Shown here: piece by piece, positions 49,003 to 59,715 of the stretch
Position numbering within the stretch: the stretch's first letter is position 1
How the letters are laid out: each line of letters opens with the position of its first letter
Assembly: GCA_001953215.1 (NCBI GenBank)
Contig: CP019169.1
Coordinates: 372,001-436,000 of the forward strand
Origin: Betaproteobacteria bacterium GR16-43
GTDB taxonomy: Bacteria; Pseudomonadota; Gammaproteobacteria; Burkholderiales; Usitatibacteraceae
Reading direction: 5' to 3'
DNA: 64,000 bases
Notes under the pieces: generated by a model
Told to the model about the DNA's origin: nothing
Databases searched by the model: none
Seen by the model: the letters and a program-made list of their open reading frames with translations, nothing else
Made by a program: the position numbers and the translations under genes

Positions 49003-50154
49003 ATGACAATGACTTATCGAAACGGACTGCTGCTGGCCCTGGTATTTGTCCTCGCTGCGTGCAAAGGCACGGCCGGTCCCGACGCCAAGAAGGCCGCCAC
49101 GCCCACCGCCCCGCTGCTGATCTCCGCCGAGGACATCCTCACGGTGAAGAACAGCTCGCTCGCCTCGGGCCCGTCGATCACGGGTTCCGTGCAGCCGGAG
49201 CGCCGCGCCGACCTCCGCGCCGAAGTGCAGGCCATCGTGCTGCAGGTGATGCGCGAGAACGGCGACGTCGTGAAGAAAGGCGATCCCCTCGTGCGCCTCG
49301 ACGACACGTCCATCCGCGACCTGCTCGCCTCGGCCGAGAGCGCCAGCCGCGCCGCCGACCTCGCCTTCGACCAGGCGCAGCGCCAGCTCGAGCGCATGAA
49401 GACCCTGCGCACCTCGGGCATGACCAGCGCCCAGGCGATGGAGGATTCCGAGATCCGCCGCAACACCACGCAAAGCGAAGTCGAGGCCGCCAAGGCCCGC
49501 GTGGTGCAGGCCCGCCAGCAACTCGAGCGCACCACCGTGCGGGCTCCGTTCGACGGCGTGGTGAGCGACCGCAAGGTCTCCGCCGGCGACACGGCGCAGC
49601 TCGGCAAGGAACTGCTCAAGGTGATCGATCCGAGCAGCATGCGCTTCGAGGGCATGGTGTCCGCGGACCAGATCGGCGCCGTGAAGGCCGGCCAGCCGAC
49701 GAGCTTCCGCGTGAACGGCTACGGCGAGGAGACCTTCACCGGCAAGGTGCGCCGCGTGAACCCGGCCGCGAACGCGACCACGCGCCAGGTCGAAGTGCTG
49801 GTGGACTTCACCGGGCCGAAGCAACCGAGGCTCGCGGGGCTCTATGCCGAAGGCCGCGTCGAGGCGGAGAGCACCAACGCGCTCACCCTCCCCGCCACGG
49901 CGATCGTGCGCGACGGCGACAAGTCCTCCGCCTGGCGCGTGAAGGAAAGCAAGCTGGAGAAGGCCGTGATCGCGTTGGGCGACCGCGACCCGAGGACCGG
50001 CGACTACGCCGTCAAGGGCGGCCTTGCCGAAGGCGACAAGGTCATCCGCTACCCGACCTCGCTGCTGAAGGACGGGCAGCTCGTGCAGTCCGGCTCCGCG
50101 CCCGCGACCGAGAACACGGCCACCACCGCGACCGCGCCCGCCAAGGGGAGCTAG
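49003..50154 (+). CDS. RND efflux periplasmic adaptor, lipoprotein
   Basis: 383 residues, start at ATG 49003 with a second ATG two codons later. Lipobox LAAC makes it a lipoprotein. Barrel-sandwich and hairpin pattern: GSVQPERRADLRAEVQAIVLQVMRENGDVVKKGDPLVRLDD, a coiled hairpin near 130-190, then TVRAPFDGVVSDRKVSAGDTAQLG and beta-barrel segments to the end. It links the RND permease to an outer-membrane channel, which is not encoded in the window. Four bases before the permease gene. Confidence 0.92.
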   Translation: MTMTYRNGLLLALVFVLAACKGTAGPDAKKAATPTAPLLISAEDILTVKNSSLASGPSITGSVQPERRADLRAEVQAIVLQVMRENGDVVKKGDPLVRLDDTSIRDLLASAESASRAADLAFDQAQRQLERMKTLRTSGMTSAQAMEDSEIRRNTTQSEVEAAKARVVQARQQLERTTVRAPFDGVVSDRKVSAGDTAQLGKELLKVIDPSSMRFEGMVSADQIGAVKAGQPTSFRVNGYGEETFTGKVRRVNPAANATTRQVEVLVDFTGPKQPRLAGLYAEGRVEAESTNALTLPATAIVRDGDKSSAWRVKESKLEKAVIALGDRDPRTGDYAVKGGLAEGDKVIRYPTSLLKDGQLVQSGSAPATENTATTATAPAKGS

Positions 50155-50157
50155 ACC

Positions 50158-53100
50158 ATGTTCCTCTCCGACTTCAGCATCAAGCGGCCCGTCGCCACGG
50201 TCGTGATCATCATCGCGCTCATGTTCCTCGGGCTGCTCGCCCTGAAGAAGCTGCGCGTGAACCAGATCCCCGACGTGGAACAGCCGGTGATGGTCGTGAC
50301 CATCCCGTACCCGGGCGCATCGCCCGAGACGGTGGAGCGCGAGATCACCAACCGCATCGAGAAGTCGCTGCAGAGCATCTCGCAGGTCTACCAGATCCGC
50401 TCGACCGCGAGCGAGAGCCAGGCGCAGATCGTCATCATCTTCAACTTCAAGAAGAACATGGTCGAGGCGTCGGACGAGATCCGCAACGCCATCAACTCCG
50501 TGCGCTACAAGCTGCCCGTGGAGATGCGCGAGCCGATCCTCACGCGCGTCGATCCTTCCGCGCAGCCGATCATGCAGTTGGCCCTTTCGGCGCAGAACCA
50601 GACGCATGCGGAAATCTCGCGCCTGGCCGAGGACGTGCTCGCCGACCAGTTGCGCGGCATCGACGGCGTCGCGGTCGTCTACGTGAACGGCGCGCTGCGC
50701 CGCGAGCTCTCCGTGCTGCTGCGCGCCGAACGCCTGCGCGAATACAACACCTCCGTCGCCGAAGTGGTGCAGGCCCTGCGCATGCAGAACACCACGGCCC
50801 CGGTCGGGCGCGTGAAGGGCGCGATGGACGAGCAGTCCATCCGTCTCGTCGGGCGCATCGAGACGCCGAAGCAATTCGAGGAAATCGTGGTGAAGAGGAA
50901 CGCCGGCCAGGTCGTGCGCCTGGGCCAGGTGGCCACGGTGAGCGACGGCTTCGCGGAGCTCTCGGGCTTCAGCCTGCGCAACGCCAAGCCCAACGTGGGC
51001 CTCTCGGTCACGCGCTCGCGCGACGCGAGCACGGTCAGCGTCGCGGGCAAGATCCGCAAGCAGGTCGAGGAGATCAACAAGACGCTGCCGCCCGGCACGA
51101 AGCTCGAGGTCACGCAGGACGGCGGCAAGGATGCCGAGAGCAGCCTTCGCAACGTGATCGACGCGCTCATCTTCGGCGCCGGACTCACGATCCTCGTGGT
51201 GTATTGCTTCCTCAACTCCTGGCGCTCGACGCTCATCACCGCGACGTCGCTGCCCACGTCGGTCATCGCCGCGTTCATCGCGGTGTGGATCTGCGGCTTC
51301 ACGCTCAACTTCATGACGCTGCTGGGGCTCTCGCTCGCCATCGGCGTGCTGATCGACGATGCGATCGTGGTTCGAGAAAACATCGTGAGGCACATGGAAC
51401 GCGGAGCGGACCGCATGACCGCCGCGCGCCTGGGCACCGCCGAGATCGGCATGGCCGTGACGGCGACCACGTTCTCCATCATCGCCGTGTTCATTCCCGT
51501 GGCCTTCATGGGCGGCGGCGCGGGCGAGTGGTTCCGCCCCTTCGCGCTCACCGTGGCCGCCTCGGTGCTGGTGTCGCTCTTCATCTCGTTCACGCTGGAC
51601 CCGATGCTCTCCGCCTACTGGGGCGACCCGGTCGGCTACCAGCACCAGGAGAAGAAGGGCCTCAGCAAGTACCTCGCGAAATTCAACGCGTGGTTCGACC
51701 ACCAGGCCGACCGCTACGGCAACGTGATCGCGTGGGCGCTTCGCCACCGCTTCCTGATGGGCCTGATCTGCGTGGTGAGCTTCATCCTCGCGCTCGTGCT
51801 GCAGTTCACGGTGGGTTCCTCCACGTTCCTGCCCGCGTCCGACTACGGCACCATCGCGGTGGAAGTGCGCACGCCCTCCTCCGCCAGCCTCGAGTACGCG
51901 AAGCTCAAGGTGGAGAAGGCCGCGGAGCTCGCGCGCCAGATCCCCGAGACCAAGGCCACGAACAGCAACGTGAACGCGAGCGGCGGACGCGTGTACGTCG
52001 ACCTCGGCAAGAGCTACGAGCGCAAGCGCTCGGCGTTCGTGATCGCCCAGGAACTGCGCGAGAAGCTGAAGTCGCTGGTCGGCGCCGAATACGCCGTGCT
52101 CGACGATCTCAACAACGGCGCGCGCAAGCCCGTGCAGATCCAGTTCTCCGGCCCCGACTCGCGCCGCCTCATGGCCATCACCGGCGACTTCATGGAGAAG
52201 ATGAAGCAGATCCCGGGCGCCGTGGACGTGGGCCTTTCGGAGCAGGACCCGAAGGACGAGCTGAAGATCGAGCTCGATCGCGGCCTCGCGAACCAGCTCG
52301 GCATCTCGGTCGGCGATGCGGCGCAGGCGCTGCGCGTGGCCTTCGCGGGCGTCGAAGTCGGCGACTGGGTCGATCCCACGGGCGAGACGCGCGATGTCGC
52401 GGTGCGCCTGTCGCCGGAGGATCGCATCGACCGCAGCAACATCGAGCACCTGCCCGTCGCGGTCGGCGGCAGCAGCATGATGGTGCCGCTGGACCAGATC
52501 TCGACCATCACCATGGGCAAGGGCCCGGCGCAGATCCAGCACCTGGACGGCAAGCGCACGGTGACGGTGTCGGCGAACGTGTCGGGCCGCGCGTCGGGCG
52601 AGGTCACGGCCGACGCGATGAAGATCGCGAAAGCCATCGACTTCCCGGCGGGCTACGGCCTCACGCTGGGCGGGGCTTCGAGGGACCAGGCCGAAGTCTT
52701 CAGCGAAATGGCCATCGCGCTCGTGATGGGCATCGCGCTCATGTACCTCGTGCTGGTCATGCAGTTCAATTCGTTCACGGCGCCGATCCCGGTGATGATC
52801 TCGCTGCCGCTGTCGCTGATCGGCGTGGTGGTGGCGCTGCTGCTCACCAAGGGCTCGCTCAACCTCATGAGCTTCATCGGCATCATCATGCTCTGCGGCC
52901 TCGTGGCGAAGAACGCGATCCTGCTGCTCGACTGCGCGCGCAAGGAGGAAGCGCAGGGCGTGAATCGCGAGGAAGCGCTGATGCACGCCGGTCGCGTGCG
53001 CCTGCGGCCCATCCTCATGACCACGTTCGCGCTGATCGCCGGGATGATGCCGGTGGCGATCGGTGTCGGCGAAGGCGGCGAGTTCTACCGCCCGATGGCC

Positions 53101-53376
53101 GTGGCGATCATTGGCGGCACGATCACCTCGACGCTGCTCACGCTGCTCGTGGTGCCGACGGCCTACGACGTGATCGAGATCGGGCACGACATGGCGGTCG
53201 CCGCGTACAAGCTGCGCGCCGAGCGCTGGCCGTTCGCCCTCGCGCTGCCGCTCGCGGCGTGGGATTGCGCGCTGGCCATGATGTTCTGGGTCGGCCGGAA
53301 GCTGAAGGCCGCGTCGCTCTGGCCGTACCGGATGTTCAAGCGCCGCTCGTCGGTCGTTCCCCACGCTGGAGATTGA
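50158..53376 (+). CDS. RND efflux permease (HAE1/AcrB-type)
   Basis: 1072 residues, the usual length. FIKRPVATVVIIIALMFLG at the start, IPDVEQPVMVVTIPYPGASPETVE, and the proton-relay Asp pair in IGVLIDDAIVVREN (Asp400, Asp401). About twelve membrane helices with two large periplasmic loops. Drug or lipophile export driven by protons from the inner membrane. Follows its adaptor by 3 bp; stop overlaps the next start (TTGA). Confidence 0.95.
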   Translation: MFLSDFSIKRPVATVVIIIALMFLGLLALKKLRVNQIPDVEQPVMVVTIPYPGASPETVEREITNRIEKSLQSISQVYQIRSTASESQAQIVIIFNFKKNMVEASDEIRNAINSVRYKLPVEMREPILTRVDPSAQPIMQLALSAQNQTHAEISRLAEDVLADQLRGIDGVAVVYVNGALRRELSVLLRAERLREYNTSVAEVVQALRMQNTTAPVGRVKGAMDEQSIRLVGRIETPKQFEEIVVKRNAGQVVRLGQVATVSDGFAELSGFSLRNAKPNVGLSVTRSRDASTVSVAGKIRKQVEEINKTLPPGTKLEVTQDGGKDAESSLRNVIDALIFGAGLTILVVYCFLNSWRSTLITATSLPTSVIAAFIAVWICGFTLNFMTLLGLSLAIGVLIDDAIVVRENIVRHMERGADRMTAARLGTAEIGMAVTATTFSIIAVFIPVAFMGGGAGEWFRPFALTVAASVLVSLFISFTLDPMLSAYWGDPVGYQHQEKKGLSKYLAKFNAWFDHQADRYGNVIAWALRHRFLMGLICVVSFILALVLQFTVGSSTFLPASDYGTIAVEVRTPSSASLEYAKLKVEKAAELARQIPETKATNSNVNASGGRVYVDLGKSYERKRSAFVIAQELREKLKSLVGAEYAVLDDLNNGARKPVQIQFSGPDSRRLMAITGDFMEKMKQIPGAVDVGLSEQDPKDELKIELDRGLANQLGISVGDAAQALRVAFAGVEVGDWVDPTGETRDVAVRLSPEDRIDRSNIEHLPVAVGGSSMMVPLDQISTITMGKGPAQIQHLDGKRTVTVSANVSGRASGEVTADAMKIAKAIDFPAGYGLTLGGASRDQAEVFSEMAIALVMGIALMYLVLVMQFNSFTAPIPVMISLPLSLIGVVVALLLTKGSLNLMSFIGIIMLCGLVAKNAILLLDCARKEEAQGVNREEALMHAGRVRLRPILMTTFALIAGMMPVAIGVGEGGEFYRPMAVAIIGGTITSTLLTLLVVPTAYDVIEIGHDMAVAAYKLRAERWPFALALPLAAWDCALAMMFWVGRKLKAASLWPYRMFKRRSSVVPHAGD

Positions 53377-53735
53377 CCCTGCGCGCCCTCACCCTCGTCA
53401 CGGCCGTCTCGCTGCTCGCCGCTCCCGGCGCAGGGTTCGCACAGGGCACGAAGGAAAGGCTCTCCGAGGCGGACATCCTGATCGTGATCAGGTCGCACTC
53501 CAAGCCGCTGCGCGAGTGCGTGACGGAGCAGAAGCGGAGGAACCCGTCCCTGGGCGGAACGCTTCGCATCCAGTGGACCATCCAGCCGAACGGCAAGACC
53601 AGGTCCGTCGGCGCCGCGCCCGAGCAGTTCCGCTCGACGTACCTCGCCTCGTGCGTGGTCGGCCTGGTGAAGGGCTGGAATTTCCCGCCGCACCGCGTCC
53701 AAGGCGAAGCGGTCGACCTTCCCATCACGTTCTGA
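53373..53735 (+). CDS. Exported TonB/AgmX C-terminal-like protein
   Basis: 120 residues, start TTG overlapping the permease stop, with GGAG in front. Signal peptide 1-20 (ending AGFAQ). The mature domain SADILIVIRSHSKPLRECVTEQ, LRIQWTIQPNGKTRSVGAAP and ASCVVGLVKGWNFPPH resembles the AgmX/PglI C-terminal domain, itself TonB-like. Two Cys could form a disulfide. Translationally coupled to an RND pump, so it may contact the pump or envelope; role unknown. Confidence 0.75.
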   Translation: MTLRALTLVTAVSLLAAPGAGFAQGTKERLSEADILIVIRSHSKPLRECVTEQKRRNPSLGGTLRIQWTIQPNGKTRSVGAAPEQFRSTYLASCVVGLVKGWNFPPHRVQGEAVDLPITF

Positions 53736-53796
53736 CGCTGCAATATCGATAATTCCCCGGAATCCGGGCCCTTCGGGCGGGTTCCGACGTGAATTA

Positions 53797-53825
53797 TTGA
53801 CAATCCTCCGTCCCCTCGGTATTAA
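53797..53825 (+). promoter_or_regulatory. Sigma70-like promoter of the ABC import operon
   Basis: TTGACA at 53797-53802 and TATTAA at 53820-53825 with a 17-base spacer. The ABC substrate-binding gene starts at 53876. This is the best sigma70 match I saw in the window. Confidence 0.7.
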
Positions 53826-53875
53826 TCGCTCCCACAAGAGCCGCGCGACCGACGCGGGATACCGAGGAGAAACCC

Positions 53876-55153
53876 ATGTTCAAGAGCGCCCCTTCCGCGC
53901 GGCTGCCGGCCCTGGCTGTCATGGCCGCGCTGTCCTCCCCCGCTTTCGCCGAACAGACGGTCACGATGTGGAGCCACTGGCCGGACGAGGTCGCCAAGCG
54001 CACCTTCGTCGAGGAACGCGTGAAGGATTTCGAAGGCGCGAACAAGGAGTGCAAGGTCAAGCTGCAGTTCATCCAGAAGGCCGACCTCTACACGCAGGCC
54101 AAGACCTCGGTGCGCACCGGGCAGGCGCCGGACATTTTCTGGCTCGAACCGGACGAAATCGCCTTCGCGCAGAACGGCTACCTCGAGCCGCTCGACGGCA
54201 TCGTCAACATGGCGAATCTCGAGGACTTCGCGAAGCGCTCGTGGACCTACAACGGCAAGGTCTACGGCCTTCCCGTCGAGGCGTACACGGTCGAGCTCTA
54301 CTACAACCGCGAACTGCTGAAGAAAGCCGGCGTCGCCCTGCCGGCCTCGATGCAGCTCGACCAGGCCGGGTTCACCGAGATGGTGAAGAAGGCCGTGGCC
54401 GCGGGCATCACGCCCTTCGCCACGGGTGTCAGCGACCGGCCCTACCCCGGCGCGTACTTCCTGCAGGAAATGCTGCTGCGCAAGCTCGGCCCCGACGACT
54501 ACAAGGCGCTGCTCACCGGCCAGCTCTCCTTCAAGGACCCGCGCGTGGCCGACGTCATGACGTGGGTGAAGCAGCTCGTGGACGCGGGCGCCTACTCGAA
54601 GAGTTTCTCCACGCTCAAGCTGGGCGAGTCGCACTACTACTTCCACACCAACCCCGGCGCGCTCATGTTCCCGATCGCGAGCTGGTATACGGGCCGCGCC
54701 TTCGTACCGCCGGACAAGGGCGGCCAGCCGAAGGATTTCCCGCTCGGCATCATGCAATACCCCGCGCCCACGGGTGCCAAGTGCCCCGAGTGCAAGACGC
54801 TCGCCGTCGGCGGCAGCTACGTGATGTACTCGCGCGGCAAGAACAAGGAGTGCGCCGGCAAGCTGCTGAACTCCATGGCGACCGTGGAAAACGGCAACAA
54901 GTGGATGCAGGGCGTTCTGCTCCAGACCGGCGTGCGCACCGACCCGGCGAAGATCCAGAGCATCTACGCGCCGTACTTCCGCGAGCTGCAGGAGCGCAAC
55001 GCGCAAGCGAAGTACTTCATCGGCACGCCGCTGCACTACATGGCGGGCAAGTGCGCCGACGCATTCTCGCAAGTGCTGAACCGCGCCTTCCCGTCGGGCC
55101 AGATGAGCGTGGGTGACGCGGCCGGCCAGATGGACGCCGCCTGCAAGGCGTAG
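53876..55153 (+). CDS. Extracellular solute-binding protein of a sugar ABC importer
   Basis: 425 residues, signal peptide 1-22 (ending PAFAE). Family-1 binding protein: EQTVTMWSHWPDEV, GQAPDIFWLEPDEIAFAQNG, NGKVYGLPVEAYTVELYYNRELL, LAVGGSYVMYSR and WMQGVLLQ. Delivers an oligosaccharide or polyol to the permeases. Start follows GAGGAG. Promoter at 53797. Precedes a permease by 4 bp. Confidence 0.93.
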   Translation: MFKSAPSARLPALAVMAALSSPAFAEQTVTMWSHWPDEVAKRTFVEERVKDFEGANKECKVKLQFIQKADLYTQAKTSVRTGQAPDIFWLEPDEIAFAQNGYLEPLDGIVNMANLEDFAKRSWTYNGKVYGLPVEAYTVELYYNRELLKKAGVALPASMQLDQAGFTEMVKKAVAAGITPFATGVSDRPYPGAYFLQEMLLRKLGPDDYKALLTGQLSFKDPRVADVMTWVKQLVDAGAYSKSFSTLKLGESHYYFHTNPGALMFPIASWYTGRAFVPPDKGGQPKDFPLGIMQYPAPTGAKCPECKTLAVGGSYVMYSRGKNKECAGKLLNSMATVENGNKWMQGVLLQTGVRTDPAKIQSIYAPYFRELQERNAQAKYFIGTPLHYMAGKCADAFSQVLNRAFPSGQMSVGDAAGQMDAACKA

Positions 55154-55157
55154 CGCG

Positions 55158-56057
55158 ATGAAGGGCGTCGACACGCGCACGGCCGCGTGGCCGACGCTCA
55201 TGGTGTTCCTGCTGCCCGCGCTCGCGGTCTACGCGGCGTTCACCGCGTATCCGGTCTTCCGCACGTTCTACAACAGCTTCTTCAACATCGCCGACCTCGA
55301 CACGGCCCGCTACGTGGGCCTCGATCACTTCCGGGCGCTCGCGGGCGACAGCACCTTCCGCGCCTCGGTGGTGAACACGATGATCTGGTCGTTCGTGGCG
55401 CCCATCATCGATGTGGGCACCGGGCTGCTGCTGGCCCTTTGCCTGTACGCGGGCGTGCCGTTCGCGCGCTTCTTCCGCGTGGCGTGGTTCACCCCGGTGC
55501 TGCTCTCGTACGTCGTGGTCGGGATCATGTGGCTGTGGATCTACAACTACGACTGGGGTGTCGTGAACGCAACGCTGCGCGCCACGGGCCTGGGCGCGCT
55601 CGCGCATTCGTGGCTGGGCGACACGCACACCGCGCTGGCCGCGCTGATGGTGACGCACGCGTGGAAGTGGGCCGGCTTCAACATGGTCGTGTGCCTCGCG
55701 GCGATGCATTCGCTGCCGTCCGAGGTGCTCGAGGCCGCGGAGCTCGACAACTGCGGATGGGCCGCCAAGCTCTTCCACGTCGTGATCCCGCTGCTGCGGC
55801 CCACGCTGCTGAACCTCTACATCCTCGCCTTCATCGGGAAGATGAAGGTCTTCGACCTGGTCTTCATCATGACCGACGGCGGCCCGCTGTGGGCGACCGA
55901 GACCGTCTCGACCTACGTCTACAAGCGCGCCTTCAACTGGAACACGTTCGACCTGGGCTATCCCTCGGCCATCGCGGTGCTGTGGTTCCTGGTGGTGATC
56001 GCCTTCGTGGCGCTGCTCACCTGGCTCTTCCGGCAGAAGGACCGGTTGGAATTCTGA
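55158..56057 (+). CDS. ABC transporter permease, first (MalF-like)
   Basis: 299 residues. Start at ATG 55158, 4 bp after the binding-protein stop, giving a clean cytoplasmic start before the first helix. Six helices expected; the coupling EAA-like loop reads LEAAELDNCGWAAKLFHVVIPLLRP. Overlaps the second permease by one base (TGATG). Confidence 0.93.
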   Translation: MKGVDTRTAAWPTLMVFLLPALAVYAAFTAYPVFRTFYNSFFNIADLDTARYVGLDHFRALAGDSTFRASVVNTMIWSFVAPIIDVGTGLLLALCLYAGVPFARFFRVAWFTPVLLSYVVVGIMWLWIYNYDWGVVNATLRATGLGALAHSWLGDTHTALAALMVTHAWKWAGFNMVVCLAAMHSLPSEVLEAAELDNCGWAAKLFHVVIPLLRPTLLNLYILAFIGKMKVFDLVFIMTDGGPLWATETVSTYVYKRAFNWNTFDLGYPSAIAVLWFLVVIAFVALLTWLFRQKDRLEF

Positions 56058-56908
56058 TGGCGAACGCCGAACCCTTCGCCGACCGCGCGACCCGCATGCT
56101 GAGAAGCGCGCCGCTGGCCGCGGTGCTCGTGCTCTACACGCTCTACTCCGCGCTGCCCTTCGCGTGGATCGCGACGATGTCGGTTCGCACCACCTCGGAG
56201 ATCAGCGCCAACCACTACGCCTGGCCCACCGTCTGGCATTGGGAGAAGTACCGCGCCGCGTGGTTCGATTCGAATTTCGGGACGTATTTCTGGAACAGCA
56301 CGCTCGTGGTGGTGGCCGCCGTGGCCGTGGTCACCGTGCTCGGCGCGGCCGCGGCCCATTGCCTCGCGCGCTACCGCTTCCGCGGCAACCGGCTGGTGTA
56401 CTTCATCCTGTTCAGCTCGATCATCTTCCCGCCGCAGATCATCCTCATCTCGCTCTTCCAGGTGATGGCGGGTTACGGGCTCTACAACTCGCGGCTCGGG
56501 TTGACGCTGGTCTACATCGGGCTGCAACTGCCGCTGACCGTCTACTTGCTCGAAGGCTTCTTCGCGCGCATCCCGCAGGATCTCTTCGACGCGGCCAAGA
56601 TCGACGGCTACGGCGACTTCGAGATCTTCGTGCGCATCGTGCTGCCCGTGGGCATGCCCGCCATCGCGACCACGGTGATCCTGAACTTCATCCAGCTCTG
56701 GAACGAGTTCCTGTTCGCCGTCGTGCTGGTGAACGACCCGGGCTTGAGCACGCTGCCGATCGGGATCCGGCGCTTCATGGGCGACTACTTCCAGGACACC
56801 GGCATGATCGCCACCGGGATGATGATCGCGGTGCTTCCCGTGATCGTCGTGTACGCCTTCTTCTCCGAGAAGCTGATCCAGGGCATGACCGCGGGGGCGG
56901 TGAAATGA
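56057..56908 (+). CDS. ABC transporter permease, second (MalG-like)
   Basis: 283 residues with six hydrophobic segments; the coupling loop reads DLFDAAKIDGYGDFEIFVRIVLPVGMP. MalG-type sequence with the characteristic ALPFAWIATMSVRT near the N-terminus. Forms a heterodimer with the preceding permease. Gap of 10 bp to the ATPase gene. Confidence 0.93.
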   Translation: MANAEPFADRATRMLRSAPLAAVLVLYTLYSALPFAWIATMSVRTTSEISANHYAWPTVWHWEKYRAAWFDSNFGTYFWNSTLVVVAAVAVVTVLGAAAAHCLARYRFRGNRLVYFILFSSIIFPPQIILISLFQVMAGYGLYNSRLGLTLVYIGLQLPLTVYLLEGFFARIPQDLFDAAKIDGYGDFEIFVRIVLPVGMPAIATTVILNFIQLWNEFLFAVVLVNDPGLSTLPIGIRRFMGDYFQDTGMIATGMMIAVLPVIVVYAFFSEKLIQGMTAGAVK

Positions 56909-56918
56909 GGAACAGCGC

Positions 56919-58030
<1,112 letters not shown>

Positions 58031-58034
<4 letters not shown>

Positions 58035-59017
58035 TGAAAGTGGGCCTCATCGGCGCGGGCTGGGTCACCCAGCATCACCTGCGCGCCTGGCGCAGCCAGC
58101 ATCCGCGCGCGAAAGTGGTGGCGATCGCCGATCCTTCGGCCGACCGCGCTTCCGACCGGGCGCGCGAATTCGACATCCCCGTCGTGTTCCCGAGCGCGGC
58201 GAGGTTGGTCGAGCGCGGGGACATCGACGCCATCGATGTCGCGAGCCCCCGCGAGTTCCACGCCGAGGCCGTGCGGCTCGCGGCCGATCGCGGCATTCCG
58301 GTGCTCTGCCAGAAGCCGCTCGCGCCCAACTTTGCGGAGGCGGAACGACTCGCCGACGAAGTGGCGGGGCGCACACGGCTCATGGTCCACGAGAACTGGC
58401 GCTTCCGGCGCTACTACCGCGAGGCTCGCGCGTGGCTCGATGGCGGCGTCGCGGGGCAGGTCGTGCAAGCGCGCATGACGCTGCTCAGCTCCGGACTGAT
58501 TCCCGATGCCGCGGGCAAGCTGCCCGGGCTCGAGCGCCAGCCCTTCATGCGCGGGCTCGATCGCATGCTGGTGATGGAGGTGCTGATCCACCACCTGGAC
58601 ACGCTGCGCTTCCTGTTGGGGCCGCTCACGGTCGAAGCCTCGCGCATCGGCCGCACGTGCCCGCAGATCCGCGGCGAGGACCACGCCCTGGTCACGCTCG
58701 CCACCCGGACCGGTGCCGCGGTCATCCTCCACGGGAACATGGCGGCCCATGGCCACCCGCCCGCGTTCCGCGACCGGCTGGAGATCCTCGGGGATCGCGC
58801 GACGATCGCCTTCGAAGAGGGCCGCCTCACCGCGACGGGCGCCGAGACGCGCGAGGTGACCTTCGACCTCGCCGAGACCTACCAGGCATCGTACGATGCG
58901 GTCGTCGGCCACTTCGTCGACGCGCTGCGCTTCGACGCGCCCTTCGAAACCGCGCCCGCCGACAACCTCGAAACGCTCAAGCTGGTCGAGCGCATCTACC
59001 AACTCGACGGACGCTGA
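58031..59017 (+). CDS. Gfo/Idh/MocA family oxidoreductase
   Basis: 328 residues. N-terminal Rossmann motif VGLIGAGWVTQHHL, then DIDAIDVASPREFHAEAVRLA and LCQKPLAPN, the family catalytic Lys-Pro motif. Such NAD(P)-dependent enzymes oxidise sugars and inositols in the cytoplasm. Genes adjoining a sugar ABC importer argue for catabolism of the imported compound. Its stop overlaps the next start (TGATG). Confidence 0.92.
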
Positions 59018-59706
59018 TGGTCACCTCCGCCCTCGACGGGCCCGAACCGCAAGACGCCCAGGACCTCGTGGTGAAGGCCCTCGAGGAGGAGATCATCTTC
59101 GGGCGGCTCCAGCCGGGGACGCGCCTGATCGAGGACGCGTTGATGGATCGCTTCGGCGCCACCCGCCACGTGGTGCGTTCCGCGCTCTTCACGCTGGAAC
59201 GCACCGGCATCGTCGTGCGCGAGCGCAACCGGGGCGCGATGGTGCGCTCCCTCACGCCCATGCAGGTGCGCAAGATTTACGACGTGCGTGAAATGCTCCA
59301 ACGGCAAGCCGCGCTGCTGATCGCGCTGCCGGCACCGCTCGACTTCGTCCGCGGCCTCGAGGACATCCACGAACGCTACGTCCGTGCCGTGCGGGATTCG
59401 CGCCACCGTGACGTGCACGAGTTGAACGACGCCTTCCACGTTGCCCTGTTTTCCGGCTGCGACAACCCGTACCTGGTCGACTCCATCAAGACCTACATGT
59501 TCCTCAGCCTCCCGGTGCGCGCCAAGACCATGACGAACCCCGAGTTGCTCCAGGTCTCCGTGAACCACCATGCGGCGATGATCCGGCTGCTGGAGGGGAG
59601 CGACAATTGGTCGCTCGCCCAGCTCTGCGTCGACCACATCCAGCCCGCGAAGGGCGCCTACCTCGCGGTAACAATCCCCGAGCCACCCGGCGCTCGCGCA
59701 CCTTAA
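59017..59706 (+). CDS. GntR family regulator with FCD domain
   Basis: 229 residues. Winged helix-turn-helix at about 15-80 (LVVKALEEEIIFGRLQPGTRL and GATRHVVRSALFTLERTGIV), then an all-helical FCD domain with HELNDAFHVALFSG and a late VSVNHHAAMIRLLEG providing His ligands. Probably controls the import operon in which it is last. Confidence 0.92.
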   Translation: MVTSALDGPEPQDAQDLVVKALEEEIIFGRLQPGTRLIEDALMDRFGATRHVVRSALFTLERTGIVVRERNRGAMVRSLTPMQVRKIYDVREMLQRQAALLIALPAPLDFVRGLEDIHERYVRAVRDSRHRDVHELNDAFHVALFSGCDNPYLVDSIKTYMFLSLPVRAKTMTNPELLQVSVNHHAAMIRLLEGSDNWSLAQLCVDHIQPAKGAYLAVTIPEPPGARAP

Positions 59707-59715
59707 AATGGGCGT

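Noticed and set aside
48856-53364. About 1500-codon open frame on the minus strand across the RND genes
   Set aside because: Antisense shadow: composition is His/Arg/Asp-rich with no motif, while the plus strand encodes an unmistakable RND pair.
53758-53786. Imperfect hairpin after the AgmX-like gene as a terminator
   Set aside because: The stem has mismatches and no T tract follows it.
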